A stretch of 64,000 nucleotides of DNA, taken from contig CAJXSZ010000004.1 of assembly GCA_913060815.1 (NCBI GenBank), positions 124,001 to 188,000 of the forward strand. Reading direction: 5' to 3'. The notes below the pieces were generated by a model. The model searched no databases. It was not told the origin of the DNA and worked only from the letters and a program-made list of their open reading frames with translations. The position numbers were made by a program, and so were the translations under genes. This DNA comes from an uncultured Sulfitobacter sp. GTDB lineage: Bacteria; Pseudomonadota; Alphaproteobacteria; Rhodobacterales; Rhodobacteraceae. Below, piece after piece: positions 25,781 through 34,663 of this stretch (its first letter is position 1; each line of letters begins with the position of its first letter).

Positions 25781-26663
25781 TCATTTCGGACTGGCAGTCG
25801 CGTCGTCGAGCCACAGCAGGTTGATGCCGCATAGCGTCACGTAATTGATAAAGCCACTGTGGTCATAAGCGGCAGTGCACCATGCGCGCATGTACCCAAA
25901 AGGGCTGGTCCCTTGGGCCACGGATTGGCCAAATTTGGTATCTCTGGGTTGCAGATGCTGGCGAAATTGCACCATTACTTTGTCGCCGTTTTGAACACGC
26001 TCATATTGCCGCCATAGGAATGGCCTATCACGAGCATTTTTTCAGCGCTGGTGTTGCCATGATCAAGATCAAGGCGTCTTTCAATCGCCCGCAGAGCCCC
26101 ACAAACGATAGCTGCATTTTTCTTTTTGCGTGATTTGCTTAACGGTCGGGGTCGCGAGCGCTTCGCCTTGTGCTTTTTTTGGCCCAATTGGTCCAGAGCC
26201 CGCCAGCAAGCCAAGGCCCCGCAGCGTTGGCCGACACCGGCTCGATAAAAGAGCGACCACGCCATGACAGATAGGCACTGGTCAGGGAGGCATCACAGTA
26301 TTCGCCCGTCTCAATGCAGCGTGCGTTCAGCGTACTGCGAGTGTAGCCCAGAATCGTGCGGAAGCGGATGACATTTCCGTTCTCTGGCGCGGAACCATGC
26401 CGCCCGCCATACACATGGGTCATCACGATGTTCTGTTTGCCTTCCTTACGGTTCTTTTTGAGCTTGGCCAGTAGATCGGACAGGTGCGTCAACTTCAGTA
26501 AGCCCACGGCATCTTTTCCTGATGCTGCTGTGCAATAGGCAAGGTCTTTCTTCCGTGCACCCCACAGTACGAGAACAGCGAGGATACGTGTGGAAACGGA
26601 TGCCAGAACGCGCTTTGTGCGGTCCGCCAAATGCTGATGACCGTCGAGCGCGTTCCGATTCAA
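25781..26663 (-). pseudogene. Decayed alpha/beta-hydrolase gene
   Basis: Three overlapping minus-strand fragments in different frames add up to one broken gene. 26663-26139 encodes KEGKQNIVMTHVYGGRHGS, NGNVIRFRTILGY and AYLSWRGRSF, like the oxyanion-side half of lipase-type hydrolases (usually VFVHGWxHxA...D.N...FR, VYVGWRG). 26265-25975 encodes AIERRLDLDHG and the nucleophile elbow MLVIGHSYGGN, then runs out of frame. From about 26015 a third frame encodes ERVQNGDKVMVQFRQ and SPFGYMRAWCTAAYDHSGF. At least one frameshift and a large internal deletion after the elbow are needed to explain this. The active-site aspartate and histidine region is not recognisable. Family assignment is from motif memory. 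Confidence 0.55.
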
Positions 26664-26762
26664 CTCAGGAGAATACCATTATGGGCGGTAGCGTCTCGCC
26701 ATGCCAAATACATCATGAGAATACACGCGTATTGAACGATCGATCTGCAAATGTAGGAAAAG

Positions 26763-26837
26763 TGGCTGGGGTGGTAGGATTCGAACCTACGGTGCACGCT
26801 ACCAAAAAGCGTTGCCTTACCACTTGGCTACACCCCA
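26763..26837 (-). tRNA. tRNA-Gln (anticodon TTG)
   Basis: On the minus strand the acceptor arm TGGGGTG pairs with CACCCCA. The D arm is GCCAAGTGGTAAGGC, the anticodon stem ACGCT/AGCGT encloses TTTTGGT with anticodon TTG, and the T arm is GTAGG-TTCGAAT-CCTAC. The 3' CCA is encoded after discriminator G. All stems are perfect. Confidence 0.97.
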
Positions 26838-26911
26838 ACTGGCGCTGTAAATAGGGCGGGATTGCGCGGGGTGCAAGTCTTTATCTGATAGAAAAATGCA
26901 CAATCGGGAAG

Positions 26912-28231
26912 TTATTCCTGATCGGCATTCTCACGCAGCAGATCGCTATGCTCTTCCGCACGCTCAAGCTCTACGATTTGCTCAAGCTGCTTGTCTTCTG
27001 TGGCATCAACGGCTTGGGGTGCCATGTAGGGCGGCTCTTGGGCGGCGGCCTTGGGCTGTGCCGCGTCGGGTTGGGGTTCGGTCAGAATGCGGTAGGCGGG
27101 GGCCTGCGCGCCGATGCCTGCTTTATCATAGGCAGCCTGCACCAGACGAATCGCTTCGGAGCGCGCCAGCACGATGCTGGTGTCGTTCTGGTTGATCCAC
27201 GCGGCGAGCCCCATCGTGACCGAGCTGTCGCCCACCCCCTCGATCCAGACCGAGGCCCGTGGCGAGTTCAGCCCGAAGGGCAGGTTCTCCAGCACCTCCA
27301 GCGCCATCGCCTGCGCTGCGGCCAGATCGGCCTCGGGGGCGACGCCTAGCTCGAAGGTGAAGCGCCGTTCGGCGTTGCGGGAGAAATTGACGATGCGGCT
27401 TTTGAACACTGTCGAGTTCGGGATGCGGATGTGGTTGCCGTCATAGCTCAGCAGGATGGTCGCGCGGGAGGTGAGGCGGATGACCTTGCCTATGTCGCCC
27501 TCGATCTCGACCGTGTCATTGGGGCGAAACGGCTGGCGGATGGACAGCATGATGGAGGCGATAAAATTCTCGACCGTGTCGCGCACCGCAAAACCGATGG
27601 CGAGGCCGACAATCCCCGCAGCGCCCAAGATACCAGACAACAGGGCGGTGGCATTAAGCACATCGAGAGCAATCACCAGCCCGCCGATGACAAAGGCGAT
27701 GCGCACGATCTGGCGATAGAGATTTGCGATAAAGGCGTTGGGAGCGAGTCTGTCCCACGGGTATTTGAGCCGCGCGATGGCAAAGCCCAGCAAGATGACC
27801 AACACAAACAGTGTCAAAGCCACAAGCGCAAGTGGCGCAAAGCTCAGCAGTCGTGATCCGCGCTCAAGGAAGCGATCAAACGCGGGGTCAAGACGCTGAC
27901 CCACATCGACAGTCTGGATCACCTCATTCTCGATCGCTACGACGCCTTCGACACGCGACACCAGATCATTCAGACGGGTCGCGGCCACAGTATCAAGGGT
28001 GCTGCCGCGCAGGGTCACGATGCCTGAACTGGTTGAGACGGTAACATCGTCGTAGCCCTCAAGCTCTGCCAGAATATCGCGGATACGGTTGGCGATGGCG
28101 GCATCTTGGGATGCACTGTCGCTGACGGTGATGGTCCCGGAGGGCTGGTCGCTGGTCTGTGCCAGCACCGTGAGGGGCAGCGACAGGCACAGCAGCATTG
28201 CGATCAATCGTATGAGGTGGCGCATGTGCAT
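26912..28231 (-). CDS. MscS-family mechanosensitive channel with N-terminal BON domain
   Basis: This 439-residue inner-membrane protein has a signal sequence (IAMLLCLSLPLTVLAQ) and a periplasmic BON domain (about 35-105, YDDVTVSTSSGIVTLRGSTLD). Membrane helices follow, the last being the pore-lining TM3 helix rich in glycine and alanine (LSGILGAAGIVGLAIGFAV). The MscS beta-domain comes next (FRPNDTVEIEGDIGKV, IRIPNSTVFKSRIVNFS). Such channels release solutes on hypo-osmotic shock. The BON domain probably binds phospholipid or peptidoglycan. I began at the ATG at 28231, five bases after AGAGG, which avoids overlap with the upstream oxidoreductase gene. The C-terminal 60 residues are glutamate- and alanine-rich. 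Confidence 0.92.
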   Translation of the reverse strand: MHMRHLIRLIAMLLCLSLPLTVLAQTSDQPSGTITVSDSASQDAAIANRIRDILAELEGYDDVTVSTSSGIVTLRGSTLDTVAATRLNDLVSRVEGVVAIENEVIQTVDVGQRLDPAFDRFLERGSRLLSFAPLALVALTLFVLVILLGFAIARLKYPWDRLAPNAFIANLYRQIVRIAFVIGGLVIALDVLNATALLSGILGAAGIVGLAIGFAVRDTVENFIASIMLSIRQPFRPNDTVEIEGDIGKVIRLTSRATILLSYDGNHIRIPNSTVFKSRIVNFSRNAERRFTFELGVAPEADLAAAQAMALEVLENLPFGLNSPRASVWIEGVGDSSVTMGLAAWINQNDTSIVLARSEAIRLVQAAYDKAGIGAQAPAYRILTEPQPDAAQPKAAAQEPPYMAPQAVDATEDKQLEQIVELERAEEHSDLLRENADQE

Positions 28232-28239
28232 AGGTACCT

Positions 28240-29229
28240 CTAGCTGCAATCGATCAGCACGGCACCCGCGCGGTTGCCCGCAAGCACTGCTTCATGGGCG
28301 GCGATGCAGTCTTCCATCGGAAAGACCTGCGCCACGGGGCAGGTCAACGCGCCCTCTGCGAAGGCTTTGTTGAGGCGTTCGATCCGCTTAAGCCTGTCGG
28401 CAAGGGGCAAAAGGTAGATCAGGATAATGTCGAGTGTGACCGCTTTGAACAGGAGCGGGCGGAAGGGAATGGTTGGCATCATCTCGATCTGGGAACCATA
28501 GGCGGCGATGGTGCCGTTGGTCGCAATAACCTCGGCGTTCATGTTCACGTTTGCGCCGAATTCAACTTCGAGGATGCGTTCCACCAGCGCGCCCTTGTTG
28601 GCGGCGATAACGTCGGCGGCCAGTGTCTCGGAGCGGTAGTCGAGAACAGTATGCGCACCCGCCGCTTGGACGCGGTCCATGTCGCGCGGGCTACAGGTGG
28701 CGATCACATGCGCCCCACCCCAAGCGGCCAGTTGCACGGCCAGATAACCGACGGTGCCGCCGCCGCCTGACACCAACAGTGTTTTACCGGCCACATCGCC
28801 GCCGCCAAAGACAGCTTCGGCCGCGGTGAGACCCGGAATGCCGAGGATGGCACCCGTCTCCATGCTCACGCTTTCGGGCAGGTCCACGGCCTGCTCGGAC
28901 GGTAGGGTGATGTGGGTGGAGGCGGTCCCGAATGCGCGTTGCCACTGGCCGTTCCAGATCCAGACACGGGTTCCGATGCGGGCGGGGTCCACGCCTTCGC
29001 CGACGGCTTCAGTCACGCCTGCGCCGTCGCTGTGGGGAATGACATTTTCGAATGCAGGCTTTGTGACGCCTGCGATGCCGCCGTTGCGCGATTTGATATC
29101 GGACGGGTTCACGCCTGACAGCGCCAGACGCACGGTCACTTCGCCCGCAGCGGGGGCGGGCGTTTCGTATGTGGTTTGTGTCAGGACATCGGCGGCAGGG
29201 CCGAGACGGTTATAGCTGATGCAGCGCAT
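28240..29229 (-). CDS. Zinc-independent NADPH:quinone reductase-like MDR oxidoreductase
   Basis: This 329-residue medium-chain dehydrogenase/reductase has a GroES-like N-terminal domain (GEVTVRLALSGVNPSDIK, VIPHSDGAGVTEAVGEGV) and a nucleotide-binding domain with VSGGGGTVGYLAVQLA (about 152-167). Catalytic zinc ligands of alcohol dehydrogenases are absent, as in the quinone-oxidoreductase branch. The mscS gene follows on the same strand after eight bases, so they are likely one transcript. The substrate is unknown; reduction of quinones or enones is the usual activity of this branch. Confidence 0.9.
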   Translation of the reverse strand: MRCISYNRLGPAADVLTQTTYETPAPAAGEVTVRLALSGVNPSDIKSRNGGIAGVTKPAFENVIPHSDGAGVTEAVGEGVDPARIGTRVWIWNGQWQRAFGTASTHITLPSEQAVDLPESVSMETGAILGIPGLTAAEAVFGGGDVAGKTLLVSGGGGTVGYLAVQLAAWGGAHVIATCSPRDMDRVQAAGAHTVLDYRSETLAADVIAANKGALVERILEVEFGANVNMNAEVIATNGTIAAYGSQIEMMPTIPFRPLLFKAVTLDIILIYLLPLADRLKRIERLNKAFAEGALTCPVAQVFPMEDCIAAHEAVLAGNRAGAVLIDCS

Positions 29230-29290
29230 GGCATGTTCCTTTGGACCTGATGGATGGTCCTACCATGATCCAAGGGGCGCTTGGGTGCAA

Positions 29291-29824
29291 TCAGTCAAAG
29301 ACCTCTTGCGCTTTGACACCCCAGAGGCGGGATTTGGGGGCCCAGCCTTTGTGTCCGCCAGAGCGCAGCATGCACCATTCGTCGCTACATTCGCTGACAC
29401 GGGCGACAACGCCCAATTCGAGTGCCGCCATCGCAGGGGCAGAGGGGTCGGGGCGGGCATGCAGGGTCAGCATGTCCTTTTCCACCAGCACGGTGCGGGT
29501 GCCAGACAGAAGCGAATAATGCACCCAGCCGCCCATGCCGTCGCGGTCCTCTACGCGGCGCCAGTGACCATGTTCGGCGGTGATGCGCAGCGGCATATCG
29601 CGGCGCTGGAACACCCAGTCGATGCGGTGCGAGAGCGACGGACCACGGCGCACATTGCCAGTGGTCGCTTTCATGGAGACATAGCGTGGAATGGGGCGTT
29701 TGGTTATTTTACCCACGCTGTTGCCTTCGCCGGCCAGAACGGGCGTGGCAAAACTGGTGGTGAGTAATAGCGCGGAGGCGCCAAGAAGGCCTACGCCGAA
29801 ACGGCGCAATCGGGAAATGTTCAT
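29291..29824 (-). CDS. Periplasmic SH3-domain protein
   Basis: This 177-residue exported protein has a signal peptide (GLLGASALLLTTSFATPVLAG) and two bacterial SH3-like modules. The first is about 48-108 (ATTGNVRRGPSLSHRIDWVFQ, GGWVHYSLLSG). The second is about 112-165 (LTLHARPDPSAPAMA, WCMLRSGGHKGWAPKS). The GNVRRGPS and LHARPDPS patterns are typical of SH3_4-type domains that bind cell wall. It lies upstream of the oxidoreductase gene on the same strand with a 61-base gap. Exact role unknown. Confidence 0.88.
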   Translation of the reverse strand: MNISRLRRFGVGLLGASALLLTTSFATPVLAGEGNSVGKITKRPIPRYVSMKATTGNVRRGPSLSHRIDWVFQRRDMPLRITAEHGHWRRVEDRDGMGGWVHYSLLSGTRTVLVEKDMLTLHARPDPSAPAMAALELGVVARVSECSDEWCMLRSGGHKGWAPKSRLWGVKAQEVFD

Positions 29825-29954
29825 GCGGTGCTGCCTGCACTGGTTTTATTGTTTTGGTCTTGCTCGTTCAGCTGCGCGGGGTTCTTGTGCCTCGTCGCTG
29901 CTTGGGTCACCATGTCCCGAAACAAACCATTACGCCAAGTCCGGAGATTGAATT

Positions 29955-30941
29955 ATGTCAAAACAGCAGCTGAGTGTTGTAGTCACGCGACGGTTGCCTG
30001 AGGTCGTTGAAAAGCGGCTGGGGGAATTGTTCGATGTTCGGCTGCGCGAAGAAGACGCACCGATGAGCCGTGAAGAGCTGCGCGAAGCGATCAAGACCTG
30101 TGATGTGCTGGTGCCCACAATCACCGACCAGATTGATGCAGGCCTGTTGGCACAAGCGGGTGACCGCCTTAAGCTGATTGCGAATTACGGTGCGGGAGTT
30201 GATCATATCGACGTGGCCACGGCGCGGCAGAAGGGTGTGCTTGTTTCCAACACGCCCGGCGTTTTGACCGAGGATACGGCGGACATGACCATGGCGCTGT
30301 TGCTGGCAGTGACGCGGCGGATGCCCGAAGGCATGGCCAAGATGCAAGCCGGCCAGTGGGATGGCTGGGCACCCAATGCGCTTTTGGGCGGGCGCGTGGC
30401 GGGACGGCGATTGGGTATTCTGGGGATGGGCCAGATCGGGCAGGCGGTTGCCAGACGTGCGGCGGCCTTCGGGATGCAGGTGCATTATCACAACCGACGC
30501 CGTTTGCGCACGGAAGTGGAGCAAGCTCTTGGGGCCACCTATTGGGAGAGCCTTGACCAGATGGTGGCGCGGATGGACGTGATCTCGATCAACTGCCCGC
30601 ACACGCCCTCGACGTTTCATCTGATGAATGCACGGCGGTTGAAGTTAATGAAACCTGATGCGGTGATTGTGAACACCTCGCGCGGGGAAGTCATTGACGA
30701 GAATGCGCTCACGCGGATGCTGCGCGCTCGCGAGATCAAGGGCGCAGGGCTGGACGTCTACGAGCACGGGGTAGAGATCAACCCGCGCCTGCGTGAGTTG
30801 GATAACGTCGTGCTGTTGCCGCATATGGGGTCGGCCACACTGGAGGGTCGAATCGAGATGGGCGAGAAGGTGATCATCAACATCAAAACGTTTGATGACG
30901 GCCACCGTCCGCCCGATCAGGTTGTGCCGTCGATGCTGTGA
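29955..30941 (+). CDS. D-2-hydroxyacid dehydrogenase (glyoxylate/hydroxypyruvate reductase type)
   Basis: This 328-residue NAD(P)-dependent enzyme has the Rossmann motif LGILGMGQIGQAVARRA (about 149-165). The catalytic arginine lies in NTSRGEVIDENAL, glutamate in the VYEHGVEINPRL segment, and histidine in LLPHMGSATLEG. The substrate loop NYGAGVDHID is present. This fits GyaR/GhrB-like reductases that interconvert glyoxylate/glycolate or hydroxypyruvate/D-glycerate. An FAD oxidase of the D-lactate/glycolate class lies 1.9 kb downstream on the same strand, which would suit hydroxyacid metabolism. Confidence 0.92.
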   Translation: MSKQQLSVVVTRRLPEVVEKRLGELFDVRLREEDAPMSREELREAIKTCDVLVPTITDQIDAGLLAQAGDRLKLIANYGAGVDHIDVATARQKGVLVSNTPGVLTEDTADMTMALLLAVTRRMPEGMAKMQAGQWDGWAPNALLGGRVAGRRLGILGMGQIGQAVARRAAAFGMQVHYHNRRRLRTEVEQALGATYWESLDQMVARMDVISINCPHTPSTFHLMNARRLKLMKPDAVIVNTSRGEVIDENALTRMLRAREIKGAGLDVYEHGVEINPRLRELDNVVLLPHMGSATLEGRIEMGEKVIINIKTFDDGHRPPDQVVPSML

Positions 30942-31015
30942 TGTCCACGGGCGGTGCCTGTGGCGTTTGTGGATGAGTTTAAAGGGAAAAATGAAGAAGT
31001 TTTAGGGAGAGAGCG

Positions 31016-32788
31016 ATGCGTGCGATTTTGATGGGACTTCTCTTGGCGGCGAGCGGTGCAGCGGCGCAGCAGGCAGCGGATGCAGTCGAGCCCGAGGGGC
31101 TGAGTACGGGCGGTTTCGAGAGCCTTTCGCCAGAGGTCAACGCGGCGTTGGCTGCGAAAGCGGCGGGCGTGCCTGTAGAGGCCAATGACTGGATGGTGGT
31201 CGCGGCCAATCCGCATGCAGTACGGGCGGGTGCGGATGTTCTGGCGGCGGGCGGCACGGCAGCAGATGCGATGGTGGCGGTGCAAGTCATGTTGGGGTTG
31301 GTAGAACCGCAAAGCTCGGGCCTTGGAGGCGGTGCATTTCTGGTTTGGTATGATGCGGCATCGGGTGAGCTGACTACATTTGACGGGCGGGAGACGGCGC
31401 CGTTGGCAGCCACCCCGCGATTGTTTCAGGATGAAAGCGGAGAGCCGTTGAGGTTCTTTGATGCAGTTGTCGGAGGACGTTCGGTGGGCACACCGGGTAC
31501 GCCTGCCCTGCTGGCGGAAGTCCATAGGCGCTATGGCACGCAAGCGTGGGCGGGGCTGTTGGCCCCAGCGATCGGTCTGGCACGTGAGGGCTTTGAGGTA
31601 AGCCCACGGCTGGCGCAATTGATTGCGGGGGATGCGGAGCGGCTGGCCACCTCGGACATCACCGCCGCGTATTTTATGCCTGAGGGCGTGCCGTTGGTGG
31701 CGGGGGATGTGCGGGTAAACGTGCCTTACGCAAATACGCTCGACCTGCTGGCTGAGGAGGGTGTGGGGGCGTTTTACGCGGGCGATCTGGCGCGCACAAT
31801 TGTGGCGACGGTGCAGGGGGCTGAAAATGCAGGCGTTCTGTCAGAGGTCGACCTTGCTATTTACCGCGTGAAAGAGCGACCTGCGGTCTGTGCCGCATAT
31901 CGGGGCCATGATGTCTGCGGCATGGGGCCGCCCTCATCGGGGGCGATTGCGGTGGGGCAGACCTTGGGGATGCTGGAGGGGTACGATCTGAGTGCAGGTC
32001 CTGATGACGTGACTGTGCGGCGGTTGATTGGCGATGCCTCGCGCCTCGCCTTTGCGGATCGCGGGCAGTATGTGGCGGATAGCGATTTTGTGCCTGTACC
32101 CGTGTTCGGGATGATGGAGCCAGCGTATCTCGCCCAGCGCGGGGCGTTGCTTGGGGGTGACGTTGCTTTGGCGGAGGTCTCGGCAGGTGAGCCCGAGTTT
32201 GATCATGCATTGAACTGGGCGGATGGGGAGGCGATCGAGCTGCCCTCTACCTCGCATATCTCTATCGTGGACAGTTTTGGCAATGTGGCGGCGATGACGA
32301 CCACCATCGAGAACGGGTTTGGCAGCAGGCTGATGGTGGGGGGCTTTTTGCTCAACAACGAGCTGACGGATTTCTCCTTTCGCAGTCATCGCGGCGGGGT
32401 GCCGATTGCCAACCGTGTGGAACCGGGCAAGCGGCCGCGTTCTTCCATGTCTCCGACAATTGTGATGAAGGATGGCGCGCCTGTGATTGTGGCGGGATCA
32501 CCGGGCGGGAGCCGCATCATCGGTTATACGGCACAGGCGATCATCGGGATGATTGATTGGGGGCTGGACCCGCAACAGGCCGCAAACCTGCCCCACGCGG
32601 TGAACCGCTTCGGGACCTATGATCTGGAGGCGGGGACGCGCGCCGAGGCGCTGGGCGAAGGGTTGGCCTCGATGGGGTATGAGACAAACACGCGCGCGCT
32701 CACCTCGGGGCTTCATTTGATAGCGATTGGTGATAGTTTACGCGGTGGGGCGGATCCGCGCCGCGAAGGCATTGCATTGGGAGAATAG
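31016..32788 (+). CDS. ggt: Gamma-glutamyltransferase (periplasmic, autoprocessed)
   Basis: This 590-residue Ntn-hydrolase precursor has a signal peptide (residues 1-18, LLLAASGAAAQ). The large-subunit motif LVEPQSSGLGGGAF is clear, with the substrate-binding arginine in TFDGRETAP. Autocleavage is expected before Thr412 in LPSTSHISIVD, which becomes the nucleophile of the small subunit. Downstream are GFGSRLMVGGFLLNNEL, KRPRSSMSPTIV and GSPGGSRII, all typical. It cleaves glutathione and other gamma-glutamyl compounds in the periplasm. Its stop and the next start are only three bases apart, so ggt and the FAD oxidase gene are likely cotranscribed. Confidence 0.96.
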   Translation: MRAILMGLLLAASGAAAQQAADAVEPEGLSTGGFESLSPEVNAALAAKAAGVPVEANDWMVVAANPHAVRAGADVLAAGGTAADAMVAVQVMLGLVEPQSSGLGGGAFLVWYDAASGELTTFDGRETAPLAATPRLFQDESGEPLRFFDAVVGGRSVGTPGTPALLAEVHRRYGTQAWAGLLAPAIGLAREGFEVSPRLAQLIAGDAERLATSDITAAYFMPEGVPLVAGDVRVNVPYANTLDLLAEEGVGAFYAGDLARTIVATVQGAENAGVLSEVDLAIYRVKERPAVCAAYRGHDVCGMGPPSSGAIAVGQTLGMLEGYDLSAGPDDVTVRRLIGDASRLAFADRGQYVADSDFVPVPVFGMMEPAYLAQRGALLGGDVALAEVSAGEPEFDHALNWADGEAIELPSTSHISIVDSFGNVAAMTTTIENGFGSRLMVGGFLLNNELTDFSFRSHRGGVPIANRVEPGKRPRSSMSPTIVMKDGAPVIVAGSPGGSRIIGYTAQAIIGMIDWGLDPQQAANLPHAVNRFGTYDLEAGTRAEALGEGLASMGYETNTRALTSGLHLIAIGDSLRGGADPRREGIALGE

Positions 32789-32791
32789 AGC

Positions 32792-34195
32792 ATGGTTCAG
32801 GCAGTGGCATCACCGCGCAACGAAGAAGGCATCGGGGCGGCGCTTGGTATCCTCAAGCAGCAGTTCGGAGAGCGCTTCCAGACGGGTGCAAGCATCCGCG
32901 AGCAGCACGGGCATACCACCACATGGATCGTGAACCAGCCGCCTGATGGTGTGGTCTTTGCGCAGTCGGCGCAAGATGTCTCGGATGTGGTCAAGGTCTG
33001 TGCGGCGCACCGTGTGCCGATCATTCCTTTCGGCACAGGCACCTCGTTGGAGGGGCACGTGAACGCGCCCGCAGGCGGGATCAGCATTGACGTGAGCCAG
33101 ATGAATGCGGTGGTCGAGGTCAACGCGGGCGATCTGGATTGCCGTGTGCAACCGGGTGTCACGCGCATGGCGCTCAACACGCATTTGCGCGATCAGGGTC
33201 TGTTCTTTCCCATTGATCCCGGCGCGGACGCGAGCATCGGTGGGATGGCAGCCACGCGGGCTTCGGGCACCAATGCGGTGCGATACGGCACGATGAAGGA
33301 CAATGTGCTGAGCCTTGAGGTGGTGATGCCTGACGGTGAGATCATCCGCACCGCCAGCCGCGCGCGCAAAACCTCTGCGGGCTATGATCTGACGCGGCTG
33401 ATGGTCGGCTCCGAAGGTACACTGGGGATCATCACAGAAGTCACGCTGCGCCTGCAAGGCATTCCCGAGGCGATTTCGGCGGCGAGTTGTTCGTTCCCTA
33501 GCGTTGAGGCGGCCTGCGAGACGGTGATGGCGGTGATCCAGTACGGTTTGCCTGTGGCGCGGATCGAGCTTCTGGATGCGATGGTGGTCAAGGCGTGCAA
33601 CAGTTACTCCAAGCTGAACCTGCCTGAGACGCCGCTGTTGTTGCTGGAGTTCCACGGCTCGGATGCGGGCGTGGCCGAGCAGGCGGAGACGTTTGGCGCA
33701 CTGGCAGAGGAGTTCGGCGGGACGGGGTATGCCGCCACGACAAGCGCGGAAGAGCGTACAAAGCTGTGGCAGGCGCGCCATGACGCGTATTGGGCGATGC
33801 TTGCCCTGCGGCCAGGGTGCAAGGCGGTGGCCACGGATGTCTGTGTGCCGATCTCTAAACTGGCGCAAGCGGTGGGGGAGGCCAATGACAAGGCGCAAGA
33901 GCTGGACCTGATTGCACCCATCGTGGGCCACGCGGGGGACGGGAATTTCCACGCCTCACTCCTGATTGATATGGAGGACGCGCAAGAGGTTGCACGGGCC
34001 GAAAATTTTGTAAGCTGGCTGAATGATCGTGCGATTGCCCTTGGCGGGACCTGCACGGGCGAGCATGGCATCGGACAGGGCAAGCGGCCCTACTTGCTCA
34101 AGGAGTTGGGCAATGCAGTGGATGTGATGGGGGCGATCAAGCGTGCGATTGATCCCGACGACATTATGAACCCGGGTAAAATCCTGACGAAATAG
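32792..34195 (+). CDS. FAD-binding oxidase, D-lactate dehydrogenase (cytochrome)/glycolate oxidase GlcD type
   Basis: This 467-residue flavoenzyme has the FAD-binding type-4 (PCMH) domain (about 50-225: PIIPFGTGTSLEGHVN, GADASIGGMAATRASGTNAVRYG, MVGSEGTLGIITEVTLRL). The FAD-oxidase C-terminal domain includes VGHAGDGNFHASL with a probable metal/substrate histidine, and TCTGEHGIGQGKRPYL. Members oxidise D-lactate, glycolate or D-2-hydroxyglutarate and pass electrons to cytochrome or quinone. There are no GlcE/GlcF partners here, which favours a single-subunit D-lactate-type enzyme. Confidence 0.92.
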   Translation: MVQAVASPRNEEGIGAALGILKQQFGERFQTGASIREQHGHTTTWIVNQPPDGVVFAQSAQDVSDVVKVCAAHRVPIIPFGTGTSLEGHVNAPAGGISIDVSQMNAVVEVNAGDLDCRVQPGVTRMALNTHLRDQGLFFPIDPGADASIGGMAATRASGTNAVRYGTMKDNVLSLEVVMPDGEIIRTASRARKTSAGYDLTRLMVGSEGTLGIITEVTLRLQGIPEAISAASCSFPSVEAACETVMAVIQYGLPVARIELLDAMVVKACNSYSKLNLPETPLLLLEFHGSDAGVAEQAETFGALAEEFGGTGYAATTSAEERTKLWQARHDAYWAMLALRPGCKAVATDVCVPISKLAQAVGEANDKAQELDLIAPIVGHAGDGNFHASLLIDMEDAQEVARAENFVSWLNDRAIALGGTCTGEHGIGQGKRPYLLKELGNAVDVMGAIKRAIDPDDIMNPGKILTK

Positions 34196-34218
34196 CGATC
34201 AGGCGAGCTTTTACGACG

Positions 34219-34380
34219 TCATATTGATCTGTTGGTGCGGCGCGTGATGGCCGTCGCTCCTCTGCTGCCTGAGCCGCGCGGCGAAATGGGCGAGATCGCG
34301 TTGATGGGCTTCGGACCACGCATCCCGTGTCGAACCGGGACGCTGTGGGTTTCGGTAGAGTTTTTGAAGAACTGGAACAT
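34219..34380 (-). CDS. Possible small basic protein (53 aa)
   Basis: This ORF begins MFQFFKNSTETHSVPVRHGM and is rich in arginine, proline and serine. AGAGAG lies a few bases before the ATG, and an AT-rich stretch with a palindrome is upstream. I do not recognise it. Length and context allow a real gene, but it could be chance. Confidence 0.22.
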   Translation of the reverse strand: MFQFFKNSTETHSVPVRHGMRGPKPINAISPISPRGSGSRGATAITRRTNRSI

Positions 34381-34405
34381 CGCGTTTCTCTCTGTGGAAC
34401 CGCAA

Positions 34406-34425
34406 TTAGCTCAAATTTGAGTTAA
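34406..34425. promoter_or_regulatory. Palindromic candidate operator
   Basis: TTAGCTCAAATTTGAGTTAA contains the perfect 12-base palindrome CTCAAATTTGAG, with arms that extend further with one mismatched pair. It lies in AT-rich sequence between two transcription units and has the look of a binding site for a dimeric repressor. The regulator is unknown. Confidence 0.4.
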
Positions 34426-34663
34426 AAATTTATTAATCTGTGCGGTTCCGATGTCCGGATTCAGCGCTTAGGTGCGGCGGAGCCCGCTGCCAGATTGCTT
34501 TGCGTCGGGTAATGAGTATCGACTGGCCAGCGCGCTGTTGCTGTGTGCTGGCCTCTCTTGTCGGATCAAGGTCGGATTTGCGCGTTGACGCGTCGCGGGG
34601 CGGCTTTGGTTTTTGCGAAGGCGTTATAAAACGGGACTGAAGCGCGCAAAGGGGAATCGTGGC

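Larger units (their letters stand above)
34196..34663. other. 468-base gap with a palindromic candidate operator
   Basis: No conserved gene is visible. A possible 53-codon minus-strand ORF (34219-34380) lies here, with a near-perfect palindrome upstream of it (34406-34425). The stretch 34440-34640 looks non-coding. A ribosome site (AAAGGGGAA) at the end serves the FAD/GcvT gene. Confidence 0.5.
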
